The notes under the pieces: generated by a model
What the model was told of the DNA's origin: nothing
The model's database searches: none
What the model saw: only the letters and a program-made list of their open reading frames with translations
Shown: piece by piece, positions 34,766 through 57,820 of the stretch
Layout: each line of letters starts with the position of its first letter
How positions within the stretch are numbered: position 1 is the first letter of the stretch
Program-made: the position numbers and the translations under genes
From: Aldrovandia affinis
Taxonomy: Eukaryota > Chordata > Actinopteri > Notacanthiformes > Halosauridae
NCBI GenBank assembly: GCA_029706075.1
Contig: JAINUG010000135.1
Location: forward strand, 1,861,501-1,925,500
DNA: 64,000 nucleotides
Reading direction: 5' to 3'

Positions 34766-36600
34766 AATTTTCAAATTTTTGAGCACAGAATATAGTTCAT
34801 TACCTGTATTGTTTATTTTGCACCGCCTTCTTTGAATATATATATGTACATATATATTTACAAAATATTATATAATATAATGGCATGAATAATGATATAA
34901 CAGAATGCAAAAAATTAACATTTTTACAGATTTTGTTTTTCCCTAATATTATTTTATTTACCCCAAAACACGGGATGATTACCATGACAAGGTGCTTGCT
35001 GAGCAGGAACCATTAGTCAGTCATATGCTTGTAATATTTGTACTTTTTTAGTTTATTTTGCCAGCTCTGTGTGTTTAACTTTTCTTTTCTTTTTTCATTG
35101 CAGTAAAGTGAGTTTGCGTCACACTGAGCCTCTGCTGCATGCCGTTATTTATCTTGCCTCTGGTCAAATTCCCTAGGTTTTAAGTTCTTGGTGACACGAT
35201 GTAAACCTTTGAAACCAGCACTGCGTACAAGTGTGCAAAAAATGCACAAGGGCGGACATTGTGGCACAATCACGTCATGTTTGTCCTATAAGATTCCCCA
35301 GTGCCCATCTGATAAACTGTACACCCGAATAATTAAATATACAATATATTTGCATCAACAAATTAGCATATTAATTAACAAATTAATTAAAACTTAGTAC
35401 TTTCGGACTTTTTTATTAACGTGAGGATATCCTGACTTGTTTGCCAATTGCATCAATCTCAGATTAGTCTAAGCCACGGGCAGTCCCTAGAGCATCCTGT
35501 AAAGGGAAGGTATAGTTTGTGAGATTGATGACCTACAATCTTGTTCTTGCTCGTTTTTGCCAGTGGTATGTGATAGTTCAGTGGTTGAGCTGGCTTGAGT
35601 CGCCCCCTCCAATTGGAGTTTGTGACTCATCAGAAGAAGTAACTGATCATTGGTTTAGCGAGGCACATCCCCGGAGGTTTGGTGGACATATTTCACATCA
35701 GAGTGTCAACCTGATCAGGCTCATATTACCGTAGGATTGTGACAAGTGAGGCAAATCTCAGATGGTTAAATTGTGTAAATATTCAGGTTGGGACATACAA
35801 CATGATCCATATCTGATTAGCACTGTTTATGTCTTATGAGACACTCTTCTGAAGGAACTTTTATTACAGTCTTGACTCTTTGCAATACTCAAGATCACAC
35901 ATAGGCTACAATATGTGCAGGGATTTATTTAGCATTTCAAATTGGGAACAGAAACACTCAGATACAGTTTAGGACCACTAAGAGTAGAAAAGGAGGCACT
36001 GAATTGAAAACTGGCTCATGCTAAAATGTTTGCCAAAATATATACTGAATTGATTTGTTTATGCATTAGCTGTTGTATTTTAGAATATCGTTTTCCAGAG
36101 CTGAGTTTCCTTTTCTGGTTCATTTGGAGTACATTACTGACATCTAGTGTCCGAACATGGAAATCAGGATAATAACCTTTTTTAACTTGTTTATGATATT
36201 TCCCTTAGTTTCACTATTTAGATGCTTGATGTGGTGAACAAGACTAAACATACAAAAAATGTGATACATCTCTAGAAAACAGTTACAGTTGTGTACCAGT
36301 TTGAAGCTTTGTTCACATGAATGATGCCAAAACACACACACACACACACACACACACCAAATCATGCAAGCGTAAATGTAAAAGTCATATGTTTTAATGC
36401 CAGCCTATATCATATATGTCTGGCTGTGCAATGGAAAAAATGTATTCTAGATGTTGAAATACTACATTTAAAGGAAAGGTATATCTTGGACATCCATTGA
36501 AGGTACTTTGCTAGCTAGCTACTGAATCTAGCTGAATTTAAGATTTGTTGTCAATCAATGTCATTTAGATATAATATTATAATGTCCAACGTTTTAGCTC
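34766..36600. other. non-coding interval upstream of fmr1
   Basis: AT-rich. Contains a (CA)n microsatellite at 36332-36357. A repeat-like segment at 35565-35735 (with 'gtggttgagctggcttgagt') is not assigned. No exon supported. Confidence 0.35.
36332..36357. repeat. (CA)n microsatellite
   Basis: About 13 CA units. Confidence 0.97.
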
Positions 36601-37266
36601 ATTAACGTGCTCCATGTAGCTGTCAAGTAAAGGACGGGGGTGTCCATGTATTGGGTCCATGTCGGCCAGTGTGTCTGCGGATTATGGATTATTAAATAGC
36701 AAACTATCGTTACAATAGCAACCACGACCTGGAGAGAGATTTCACACTTGTATTATCACTGCCTCTGTCTAGGAGACGTCAACGTTCGGCTCCCTCTGCT
36801 GTGGACATCACCTGGTGGACATCACCATAAACCGGTTGACAAGTTACCAAAACCGTTCTTTCGTTCAGTAGTTAATTGATTTCGTAGTGTGTATTGAAAA
36901 CGTGTCCTTCATTTTAGATGTAAATGCTCGGTGGTCTTATGGCCGGGATGCTAAAAGGTCGTAAAATGTCTCTTTCGTGTGTGAGCGCTCGCTATCGGCG
37001 TTGCTGAGGCGAACCCCCGTCACGTGACGGGTGAAATAGGGAGGCTCTTGTGTTTACATCAATGCGCTCAGGAGCAGCTGGTGCGATCTGTCTGTGTACG
37101 AGATATCAATGTTTCACTTTAATTTCTTTAGAAAATTGGAAGTGAACTTCTTTGCGCCTAGGTAAGAGGCAGTCCCCAGGAGTGGAGCGTCTTTAGGGGG
37201 GGGGCTTTTCAAAGAGCCGAAGCAACGTACGGTATTCCCGTGTGCATCTAGCTAATTGTTGCGGCC
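36601..37266 (+). promoter_or_regulatory. fmr1: fmr1 promoter and 5' UTR region
   Basis: The stretch before the fmr1 start codon becomes richer in CpG from about 36940. It holds a perfect 16-bp palindrome CCCGTCACGTGACGGG (37016-37031) with the E-box CACGTG at its centre. USF-type E-box sites, together with NRF-1 and Sp1 sites, are known from mammalian FMR1 promoters, so this is a plausible conserved control element. The start codon context (GCGGCCATGG) is a strong Kozak match. The 5' UTR has no CGG repeat array. The transcription start itself cannot be read from the sequence. Confidence 0.6.
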
Positions 37267-50055
<12,789 letters not shown>

Positions 50056-50385
50056 GCAAGGCCGCCCCCCTCCTCCTCCCCCTCTCCCTTTTCAGCCGTC
50101 GTCTCCTCCACTGTCCCATCGAATCAAGATGCTTCATCATTAGAGACACGTTAGGCCAAAGAGATGTGGGGCGGCAGGGCTGCGGGACGTGGGAAACAAG
50201 CACACTCTGTAACTGTGTCGAGAGAGCGTTCACTTCTGCAACCGGGGCGGACAGGTGTGGGTCACTGTACCATTCGTGGGGTGGGGTGGGGTGGGGTGGG
50301 GAGGGGTGGCGATCCAGGAGGGATTTCTTAGGGCTGGGGGGGCGGGGGGGGTGAGTTTGGGAGTGGACAAGAAGAGGAGCAGAAG

Positions 50386-50390
<5 letters not shown>

Positions 50391-50423
<33 letters not shown>
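50391..50423 (+). repeat. poly(T) run in the fmr1 3' UTR
   Basis: 33 consecutive T's. Confidence 0.98.
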
Positions 50424-50427
<4 letters not shown>

Positions 50428-51524
50428 GACTTTCTAGACTACCTATCATACGAATACAAGCTGTGTGGGGGGGAGAGAGGGGAAAAGGAGTATTGTAGGG
50501 AGGATAGGTCGTCATACTTTGTGTGCCGCATATCATCTGAAGCGATTTCTGTGTCTCCACCTTCAAAGGTTTGATTAATAGCCGATCCACGCCTCCGTTC
50601 TTGGCGTGCGCGCCTGGCGCCCGGCGTATCGGGCGAGTCACATGACCCCCACGACGATGTGAAGTCACAGCCATTGCGTCATTAGCGGGGAAAAAACAAC
50701 AAAAAGCTAAAAAAATTGAAAGAAGAGAAACTCCTGTCTTATCTGTGCCTTTAATCTAGTGTGGACAGTATCGTAATTGGATGTCTATATCAGGGAAGGA
50801 GACATGGGTAACACTAATGTAAAATACCGATAAGTAGAGAACTTGTTCATTCGTCAAAAGAGAAAATAGTTCCTTCTCTTGAGAGCGCATGCATTTCATT
50901 ACCCGTTTTCGTTTCGTTTTTTTTTTAGTTTGGAAAACTAGGAATTCCGCCTGGTTAAATGTAAGACATTTGTTTCCTTGTCATGCACTGAAATCTAGAA
51001 TAGAGGTGAGGGAATGGTTTCTTTTACAGAGAGAGAGAGCTGTACCGACTGCCGCTTCGCAGTCACCATGGACAAATTCTGAATTATTGTTCATTGCGAA
51101 ATGCATTATACAACCCGATGATGTAACACATGGCCGCTAAATACATTTATACAGTACACGTGATTGTCAGGATCTGTCTTTTCTTTCTTTCTTTCTTTCT
51201 TGCTTTTCCTGGAGTAATGTTCAAAGGCAGCGTTGGCGTGAGCAGACAGGACTTCTGTTTGTAATTTATAAGAGTAGCTCATTTGTTAGGAGGCAGTGTG
51301 TTGTATTGGGATGATATTTAAGAAGAAATGTGTGGACATTCCTGAATCTACTTCTGTCTTATGACGGTGTTGTACAATGTTACTTTGTTAAAGCAGAAGA
51401 ACCACTAAACAGAACTGGTCATTTAAGTATGTGGAACGCTTGACTGCCTAAATGGACAGTGCCCCCCTCCTCCTCTCCACCACCCCCAAATGCCAAAGCT
51501 ATTAAGTAACTTTTTCTTTTAAAT

Positions 51525-51530
51525 AATAAA
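51525..51530 (+). terminator. fmr1: fmr1 possible proximal poly(A) signal
   Basis: AATAAA about 1.5 kb after the stop codon, preceded by 'tttttcttttaaat'. Use in vivo is not shown by the sequence. Confidence 0.4.
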
Positions 51531-51716
51531 GTATACTAGAGCTCAGCTTTGGATTTGCAAAGTAGACGGAGCTTGGAGGACACTTTTCTTTTTCTCCCCC
51601 TCATCTCATTGACAGACTTTACATCCTCTTTTTTTCCCGTTGCTGATCTCATTTCTCGGAATTCGTCGCCGGAAACGATTTTCTGCAAAACTGTCCTTTT
51701 TATTTTGATTTCTTTT

Positions 51717-51718
<2 letters not shown>

Positions 51719-51747
<29 letters not shown>
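51719..51747 (+). repeat. poly(T) run in the fmr1 3' UTR
   Basis: About 29 consecutive T's. Confidence 0.97.
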
Positions 51748-52389
51748 GGGGTCCCCGTCGTGTGCCGTTCGATTAAAAGATCGGTCACGCGACGGACGCC
51801 CGTCGAGCACTCGGTCGCATACTGTACATTTATCTCTTTGTTAAAAGCTTGCCGCTGTGGAATCAAGCTCTCAAACATGCACCTCTTAACAATTTTGTGT
51901 CATCTGCAACTTTTTATACTGTAAGAAAAAAATTATAACAATAGCGCCGAATGTTATGTGTGTATTTCTTCAGCAGGTGGCGTACGCTGTCAACATTGCA
52001 AACATTGAGCAGAAATCTGCCGCCGAGAAGCGGTCTACTTTGCAGCTTAATTTGCTATCGGAGATGCATAAGGGAGCGACGAGATTTAGTTCTATATTAA
52101 CCATATGTCTTATTTGATGAGCGCTTGTGCGTGACGTGTTCGTTTACATGTGAGAGGACTTGAGGCTGTTCGAAACCCACAACCCTAGACCCACTGTGAG
52201 GTTAGGCTTTTTTTTTTTTTTTGTAAATTTTTTATTTTGTATACTTTTCCCTCAGCTGCAGAACTGTAAGTGTCAGGGTGCAGCTGGCTTAGCCCGCCCC
52301 TTCTCTTCGTGTTACTGTACGTGTCTAATACCTTTGGGAAACCAACGCTCTTATGTCAGACACTGACATCCGCTTCTCATAGCATAAGC

Positions 52390-52390
<1 letters not shown>

Positions 52391-52419
<29 letters not shown>
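52391..52419. repeat. (CA)n microsatellite in the fmr1 3' UTR
   Basis: About 14 CA units. Confidence 0.97.
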
Positions 52420-52420
<1 letters not shown>

Positions 52421-53208
52421 GCCTAATGTTTTCTTTTTCTCGAGAGTTTCATAGAGGGGTTGAGATATAACCGTAGTCGACTTTGGGGAGGGTGGGGAGG
52501 GGGGGGGGGGAACAACTAATTGTGAAACAACAAGCTTAACACAATCTGTCTCTTTAGTACAAGATTTGACGTGGGTTCAGTTTATTATGTGTGCGTAACA
52601 GTCGAGGTCGGGCAAGCGGGACCTTGGGGTTTCGAAACGGGCGTGTGTGTCGGAGGCCAGTCCATTTTAAACGCCCACAAAAACAACAAACGACTGGAGT
52701 CGGGTTTCGAAACGCCAGCTCCCAAGACCGAGTCGGCAGACGGTCCCGACGAGGAAGGGTGTCCTCTACGTCCCTCCGGATGGACGCCGGACCCGATGCC
52801 GCCCGTGGCGAGGACCGCCCACGCCCCCCAGTATTCTTACGACGCGCGCGCCCGACGCTCTGAACGCCAGCGGCCCGGACGCGGCGGCCCGCCGCGCTCC
52901 GTCACAAAAGGACTCGAGACGTCTCACACGTGTTGCCAAACAGACTGATTTCCAGTTATTTATTTCGGGAATGTGTATGAACTCGCGGTAACGAAACCAT
53001 TTCTTGCACACATCGTAGGCTTAAAAACAGATTAAAAAAACGTAACTGAAAACAGGAATACTGTAGAAACGGAGCCAGGGTGGACTGACCTTGTATGTGT
53101 CACTGCACTTAGGGCAATATTTCCTCTGTACATATTAGCGGAACAGATTGGGGTTTATGTTGACATTGTTTGGTTATAGTGCAATATATTTTGTATGCAA
53201 GCAGTTTC

Positions 53209-53218
53209 AATAAATAAA
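53209..53218 (+). terminator. fmr1: fmr1 distal poly(A) signal, two overlapping AATAAA
   Basis: AATAAATAAA contains two overlapping AATAAA hexamers, followed within 20 bp by a TG/T-rich stretch (GGTTGATCTTCC). This is the best candidate for the main 3' end of the fmr1 transcript. Confidence 0.8.
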
Positions 53219-53235
53219 GGTTGATCTTCCTCTGC

Positions 53236-54531
53236 TGCCTGGAGTTAATATCTCTCTGGAGTGCTGTGTGAAAAGAACATCGTTTATTCGCTAAATGAAT
53301 ATTTCCAAGCACCATGGTAAATGTTTTAATGATATTTTATGATTAGTGCTCTAGGAAGTGTATGTGTGTGTGTGTATATTATATATTACTACTAATAATA
53401 ATATTTGAACATTATTTACTAATATTTACTTTGACTTTTGTAAGGAATGTCCAACAACTTTCATTTCAGTGCAAGTCAGCCTGGATCTCTTTCAGTTCCT
53501 CCAAATGTGTATTTTCAAAATTATTTGGCTTGGACTCATCAGTTCCAAACCAATGCACACAAGTGCTTGGTGCTTCTGGACCAAAGCATTTAAAATACTA
53601 GGAGAGGAGTCCTGTTCTCTGGTATATCCCCCTCTCTAGGTCAGGCTGCCGTGGTGTGGGGAGAAGGGATGAAGCGGCTCTGTGGAACTGACCTTGGCCG
53701 GGTCTCGTCCTCGGCTCTTCCCACGGAGAAACCGAGACGTGTCGTACGGCGTCAACGAGCGAGCGAGACGTGGATAATTATTTATGATAGATAGTGCCGT
53801 GTAAAAGGAGACCGATGTGCCGTCATGGGGGTATTGGCTCGGCCGTAATGGACTCCCTGCCTCGTAGCATCGGTCTTAAGTGTGCCCCGTGGATGCGTCG
53901 ACACCGTCCGTCCACCGGGTGGCACTCTGGGGCCAGACGCGCGGCTAGGAGGCGCGTGTTGAGTAATTGCCGTCGTGTGTCTGTTGAGCCGGGAAACAAA
54001 TGGCTCTGAGCGGTCCCGTCAGGCCCGACGCTGGGGCCGTGACTCCGGCGAAAAGATACATCCCAATTATAAGCGGGGCGAAACGAGAAAGGGGGCCTCT
54101 CCCGCTCTCCGACAATGGAATTACAGCCGTCGGCCGGGCGTTCCACAGCCTGACCTAGTTTCGCTCCTCCGAGCTACGGCAGCCCGGGCAAGGGGGGGGA
54201 AGGGGAGACCCCCAGATCTCTGCTTCCCCCCCACCCCACGCTCCCTGCACTTCCACCGAAGGGCCCTGCTAATTTAAAACACGACTCCAGAGCCCCCTCC
54301 CTGTCCCGGCCCCCCTTCCCCCTCGGCCCCAGCGCTTGTGCGTCTGCCGCAGAATAATTAATAAATGCAGGGGAAATTAATGACAACACTTAAAACTGTG
54401 CCTGGAGTACCATTTAATTAGCATATAATGACAGACGTGGTACAGTCATTAACATTTTTTATTCGGGGAAACGGGCGTTCGGTTCTATTTAACAAATGTC
54501 AGTATTTTACAAAAGAATGTACAGGTAACTG
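53236..54531. other. non-coding interval downstream of fmr1
   Basis: GC-rich at 53640-54330, then an AT-rich segment at 54345-54460 ('gaataattaataaatgcagg', 'ccatttaattagcatataat') with clustered homeodomain-type TAAT sites. It looks like conserved non-coding DNA, but conservation cannot be measured here. No exon supported. Confidence 0.35.
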
Positions 54532-54989
54532 CTGAAATGAGGGAAACTAAAAATAAAGTAAATGATCTTTCTGGCAGTTCTGCTATTGTGCCGGGCGCAT
54601 TTTCCTGGCATGGTTTAGGTCCACTTAACCCCTTAAAGGGCAAGGTTAATGGCAATAAATAAAAAGCCAATTTGAGCGACCATGGTGAAGCATTTCTATC
54701 CTGATTGGAACAGTCTCTTCCAGGATGACAATGCCCCCATCTACAGGGCACGAGTTATGGGCACACTTATGTATGGGATTATGGAGTGGTGCCTGGGACA
54801 GCATTTTCCACCACTATCAACAAAACACCAAATTATGGAATTTGTCGTGGAAGAATGGTGTTGCATCCCTGCAATAGAGTTCAAGACACTTGTAGAATCT
54901 GTGCCAGGGTTCGAGGCAGCTTGTGGTGACCCAACGCCCTAATAAGACACTTTTATTTTGGCGTTTCTTTTATTTTGCCAGTTATCTGG
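54532..54989 (+). mobile_element. Tc1-like transposon, internally deleted
   Basis: Begins TA-CAGGTAACTGCTGAAATG and ends with the inverted 'ttattttgccagttatctg'. The interior keeps 'IVPGAFSWHGLGPLNPLKGK', 'WNSLFQDDNAPIYRARV' and 'VESVPGFEAACGDPTP', the same transposase as 41660-42321. Confidence 0.88.
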
Positions 54990-55039
54990 TATATATATAA
55001 TATATTTTTTCAGATTCCACTACCACTGAATTCTGTACA

Positions 55040-55320
55040 TCTAGCCTATTCATCATCACCACTGCCGACTTGCTCAACACTTCTTGTATATGTATCCCTG
55101 CCTTCTCATTTAATAAAAAATAATAATAATAATTCTAACCTTTTCCTTTCCAGTGTTATAGTTATGGTACGCAGCTGCCTACAATGATGTCTATCGCTGT
55201 ATTACTGCACTGATCTCGTGCGCAAACTATGATTGTTTTTATCATGTGTTAATGCACATCTTGTAAGTTGCTCTGGATAAGAGCGTCTGCTAAATGTGCT
55301 TAAAATGTCAAATGTAAATG
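55040..55320 (+). mobile_element. L2-type LINE 3' end (or its SINE partner)
   Basis: Near-identical in layout to 13680-13957: 'cttcttgtatatgtatccct', AAT-rich run, 'ttatggtacgcagctgccta', and the tail GCTCTGGATAAGAGCGTCTG. Confidence 0.75.
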
Positions 55321-57077
55321 TAAATATATGTATATAATGTGTATGCTGGGCATTATATTGAACATAATACCATAAAACGGCATGGGTTGTTTTTGACTGA
55401 GCTGAATGCCATACAAGTTGAATTTGAGAAATATGAAGATAAATCCAAGTACCCCCTTGAAAATTTCCATAAGCTAAGTGTGTGTACCTTGTTACTCCAG
55501 TCAAAAATTCACTTCACAAAAACCGTTAAAATGCCAATGGCTTATTAAGTCCGGGGGGGCGGGACTGCATTTAGAAACTGGAAAGTACAAGTGGAAATGG
55601 CAAAGACATTGCGTTCTCTTTGCCTTGTTATTTTAGTGAGTTGAGAATATTCAAGGCGAACCACAGTACAGAAATTATTTTTAAGCCTGTGACAGGGCTC
55701 TTATTTTGAAAGGTTAATTTGGAATTGGAGAAATTCTTCAAGCAGTGACACTGAATATATAAGGCCCATTCAGCAGATTTAGAAGCTTGAAATACTTGCT
55801 GAAGGAAGTTTTTTTTTTCTCCCCCTTAGTTTTAGTTGCTGTGACCTTCGCAAGCTCTTTTTGGGTTGTCTCTGATTGTTTCGTTTTGCCAGCTTGCCGT
55901 CAACTTATGTTTCCGATTGTCATACCCACATCTGAACGACTTCCCACAATCTTAACTGTGACAGGCTAGGTTCTCCTTTCACTTCTGTGCTGCCAGTCTC
56001 CCTGGCAGTTTCACCATAGGGGTTTGTCAGCTCTAAACCTCGGAGAAGAAGGATGAATTCATGCAGAGTATTATACAGCCTTTGAAATGGCATACCCCTG
56101 TACTGCAAGCAGTCCTTAAAAGGCCTCATGACATGGGCATTCTTTGAACCAACTGATTATCAATGTTATGTCTTTACTTTTAAAGAGCTTTTCAGCATTG
56201 TTGGCCTCCCCGTCCCCTTTTCACAGAAAAGCGGTCAATCCTAGGAGCTCTTATGCGTAATCTTGGAAAGAAAGCAAATTCGTCTTTCACGTTCCGACGC
56301 TGCGTTAAAATGCTTTTGTGCGTCCGCATATTTCTTTCCCCCTCTCTCCTTCAGTGGCGTTTCTTACAGTTTTCTTCCTTCGCCGAAGATGTCACCTCTC
56401 GCCTCTGCAACGTCGTGACATATTGTCCTCAAGCGGTGGGCTTTGTTTTGGGGGGGGGGGGTGGGGAGGAACACCTCTGTAGGAGCACTTCCCTTATTCT
56501 CAGATCCTGGGCTCCGGCTCCGGCTCTGTCAGCGGAACCTTTGAGTCCGTGTCTGTTCTCCCGGGAGAGCCCGGGTTCTGTCTCCTCGCCTGTCCCGCCC
56601 GATTCATCTCCCGATCGCCCCCTGAGCCCGGTGGTGGCCCCGTCCCAGTCCGCTCTCATGCCAGATGGCAGCAGGGCGGTGAACGATAGGGCAGAGACTG
56701 CCCGGGCACCCTTCAGCGGCCACGCGCTGGTGTCATCCGCATTAGCCGCGCGTAACATCGCCGATCCACGGAGAGCCGACGGGAGCAGCGCTGTCGTGGT
56801 GAATCAGAGGCCTGGTGTCTGCTCGAATGAAACGGGAGCAGCTGCGTTTGTTCTCCCCTTCTCCCCAATTTTAAGCCAGCCTTAAAACTAATCGGATATA
56901 AAAGGAGCCATTGATGCTGGCTGTCTTATCGGTGCTCAACAGAGTTCTTCAATACCCCGCATACAGTAATGTTGATTGGCTAAAAGAGCCAGTCATCATG
57001 GCTGCTCCCTTATAAACCTGTCAATTCACCAATTAGATACTGTAGCTCGGGAAATAAGCCTTTATGTAACATTACTA
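55321..57077. other. non-coding interval
   Basis: Holds a 210-codon open frame (56253-56885) in GC-rich DNA that matches no family. Its G-run and the lack of splice or homology signals argue against a gene. Nothing else recognised. Confidence 0.35.
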
Positions 57078-57820
57078 CAGGTAGTGGCCAAAAAGGTGAA
57101 AACACCGATATGATACAATTATGGTGTCCTGCTCTGTTGTGGATGGACCAATCTTCAATTCATTCAATTAAACTCAAATACCTTTATTTTTCCGTTAGGA
57201 ACATTAGCCTAACGTGCATGTCTTTGGACTGTGGGAAGAAACCGAGTACCCGGAGGAAACCCACGCTGACACGGGAGAACATGCAAACTCCACACAGAAA
57301 GGCCCCCGGCCTGGATTCGAACCTGAGACCTTCTTGCTGTGAGGCAACAGTGCTATCCACTGCACCACCGTGCCGCCTCCATTAGGAACTTAATTTGTGA
57401 AATCTTGGTGAAGAGTTTCTCGCCTGTTTAGCCTTGCACCTCAAGCTAATTCATGGACATCACGATCCAGGAATACGAGCTTCCGGCCCTTGTCGATGAC
57501 GTCTTTCCCTCAGAGTTCCATGCCGACACCATTCCGCGTGAAACTTCAGCAAGTTGAGCACTCATCATCACCGAAGCTTCTGCCAAACGTGCCTCAACAG
57601 TCACCGCTCTTTCGAAGTCACTGAGGTCTCGTTTTATAGCCATGCTAGCCATAATTATAGGCAACCAGGCCTGCCCAGAATTTTTCTACATGACCCTGAG
57701 AATGCAGGGATGCTAATTGCTTAATTAACTCAGGAACAACACTTGCGTGGAAGCACCTGCTTTCAATATACTTTGTGTCCCTTATTTACCCAAGCGTTTC
57801 CACCTTTTTGGCACTACCTG
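57078..57820 (-). mobile_element. Tc1-like element with a nested SINE
   Basis: Inverted ends CAGGTAGTGGCCAAAAAGGT (57078) and ACCTTTTTGGCACTACCTG (ending 57820), each next to TA. The interior near the right end ('ctttcaatatactttgtgtc') is typical of a fish Tc1 family read in reverse. A SINE sits at 57203-57381. Coding capacity is almost gone. Confidence 0.87.
57203..57381 (-). mobile_element. SINE (mermaid-like), short copy with 8-bp flanking duplication
   Basis: Reverse copy of the 16726-17085 family. The head ends at 'ccactgcaccaccgtgccgcc' minus one base, and the copy stops after the segment complementary to ACGTTAGGCTAAT, so its 3' half is absent. TTAGGAAC flanks it on both sides (57195-57202 and 57382-57389). 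Confidence 0.85.

Larger units (their letters stand above)
50056..53235 (+). other. fmr1: fmr1 3' UTR
   Basis: About 3.2 kb without exons. It contains a GGGGT run (50277-50308), two long T runs (50391-50423, 51719-51747), (TTTC)n (51179-51201), (CA)n (52391-52419) and G runs near 52500. A possible proximal poly(A) signal AATAAA lies at 51525-51530. The end, 53140-53235, closely follows the FMR1 3' UTR terminus as I know it from mammals ('gcaagcagtttcaataaata', 'gttgatcttcctctgct'). Confidence 0.82.

Noticed and set aside
37080-37266. A fragile-X-type CGG repeat
   Set aside because: Only isolated CGG triplets are present before the start codon.
56253-56885. A 210-codon open frame on the plus strand as a gene
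   Set aside because: GC-rich DNA, a long glycine run from a G homopolymer, no family resemblance, no good evidence of promoter or splice sites.
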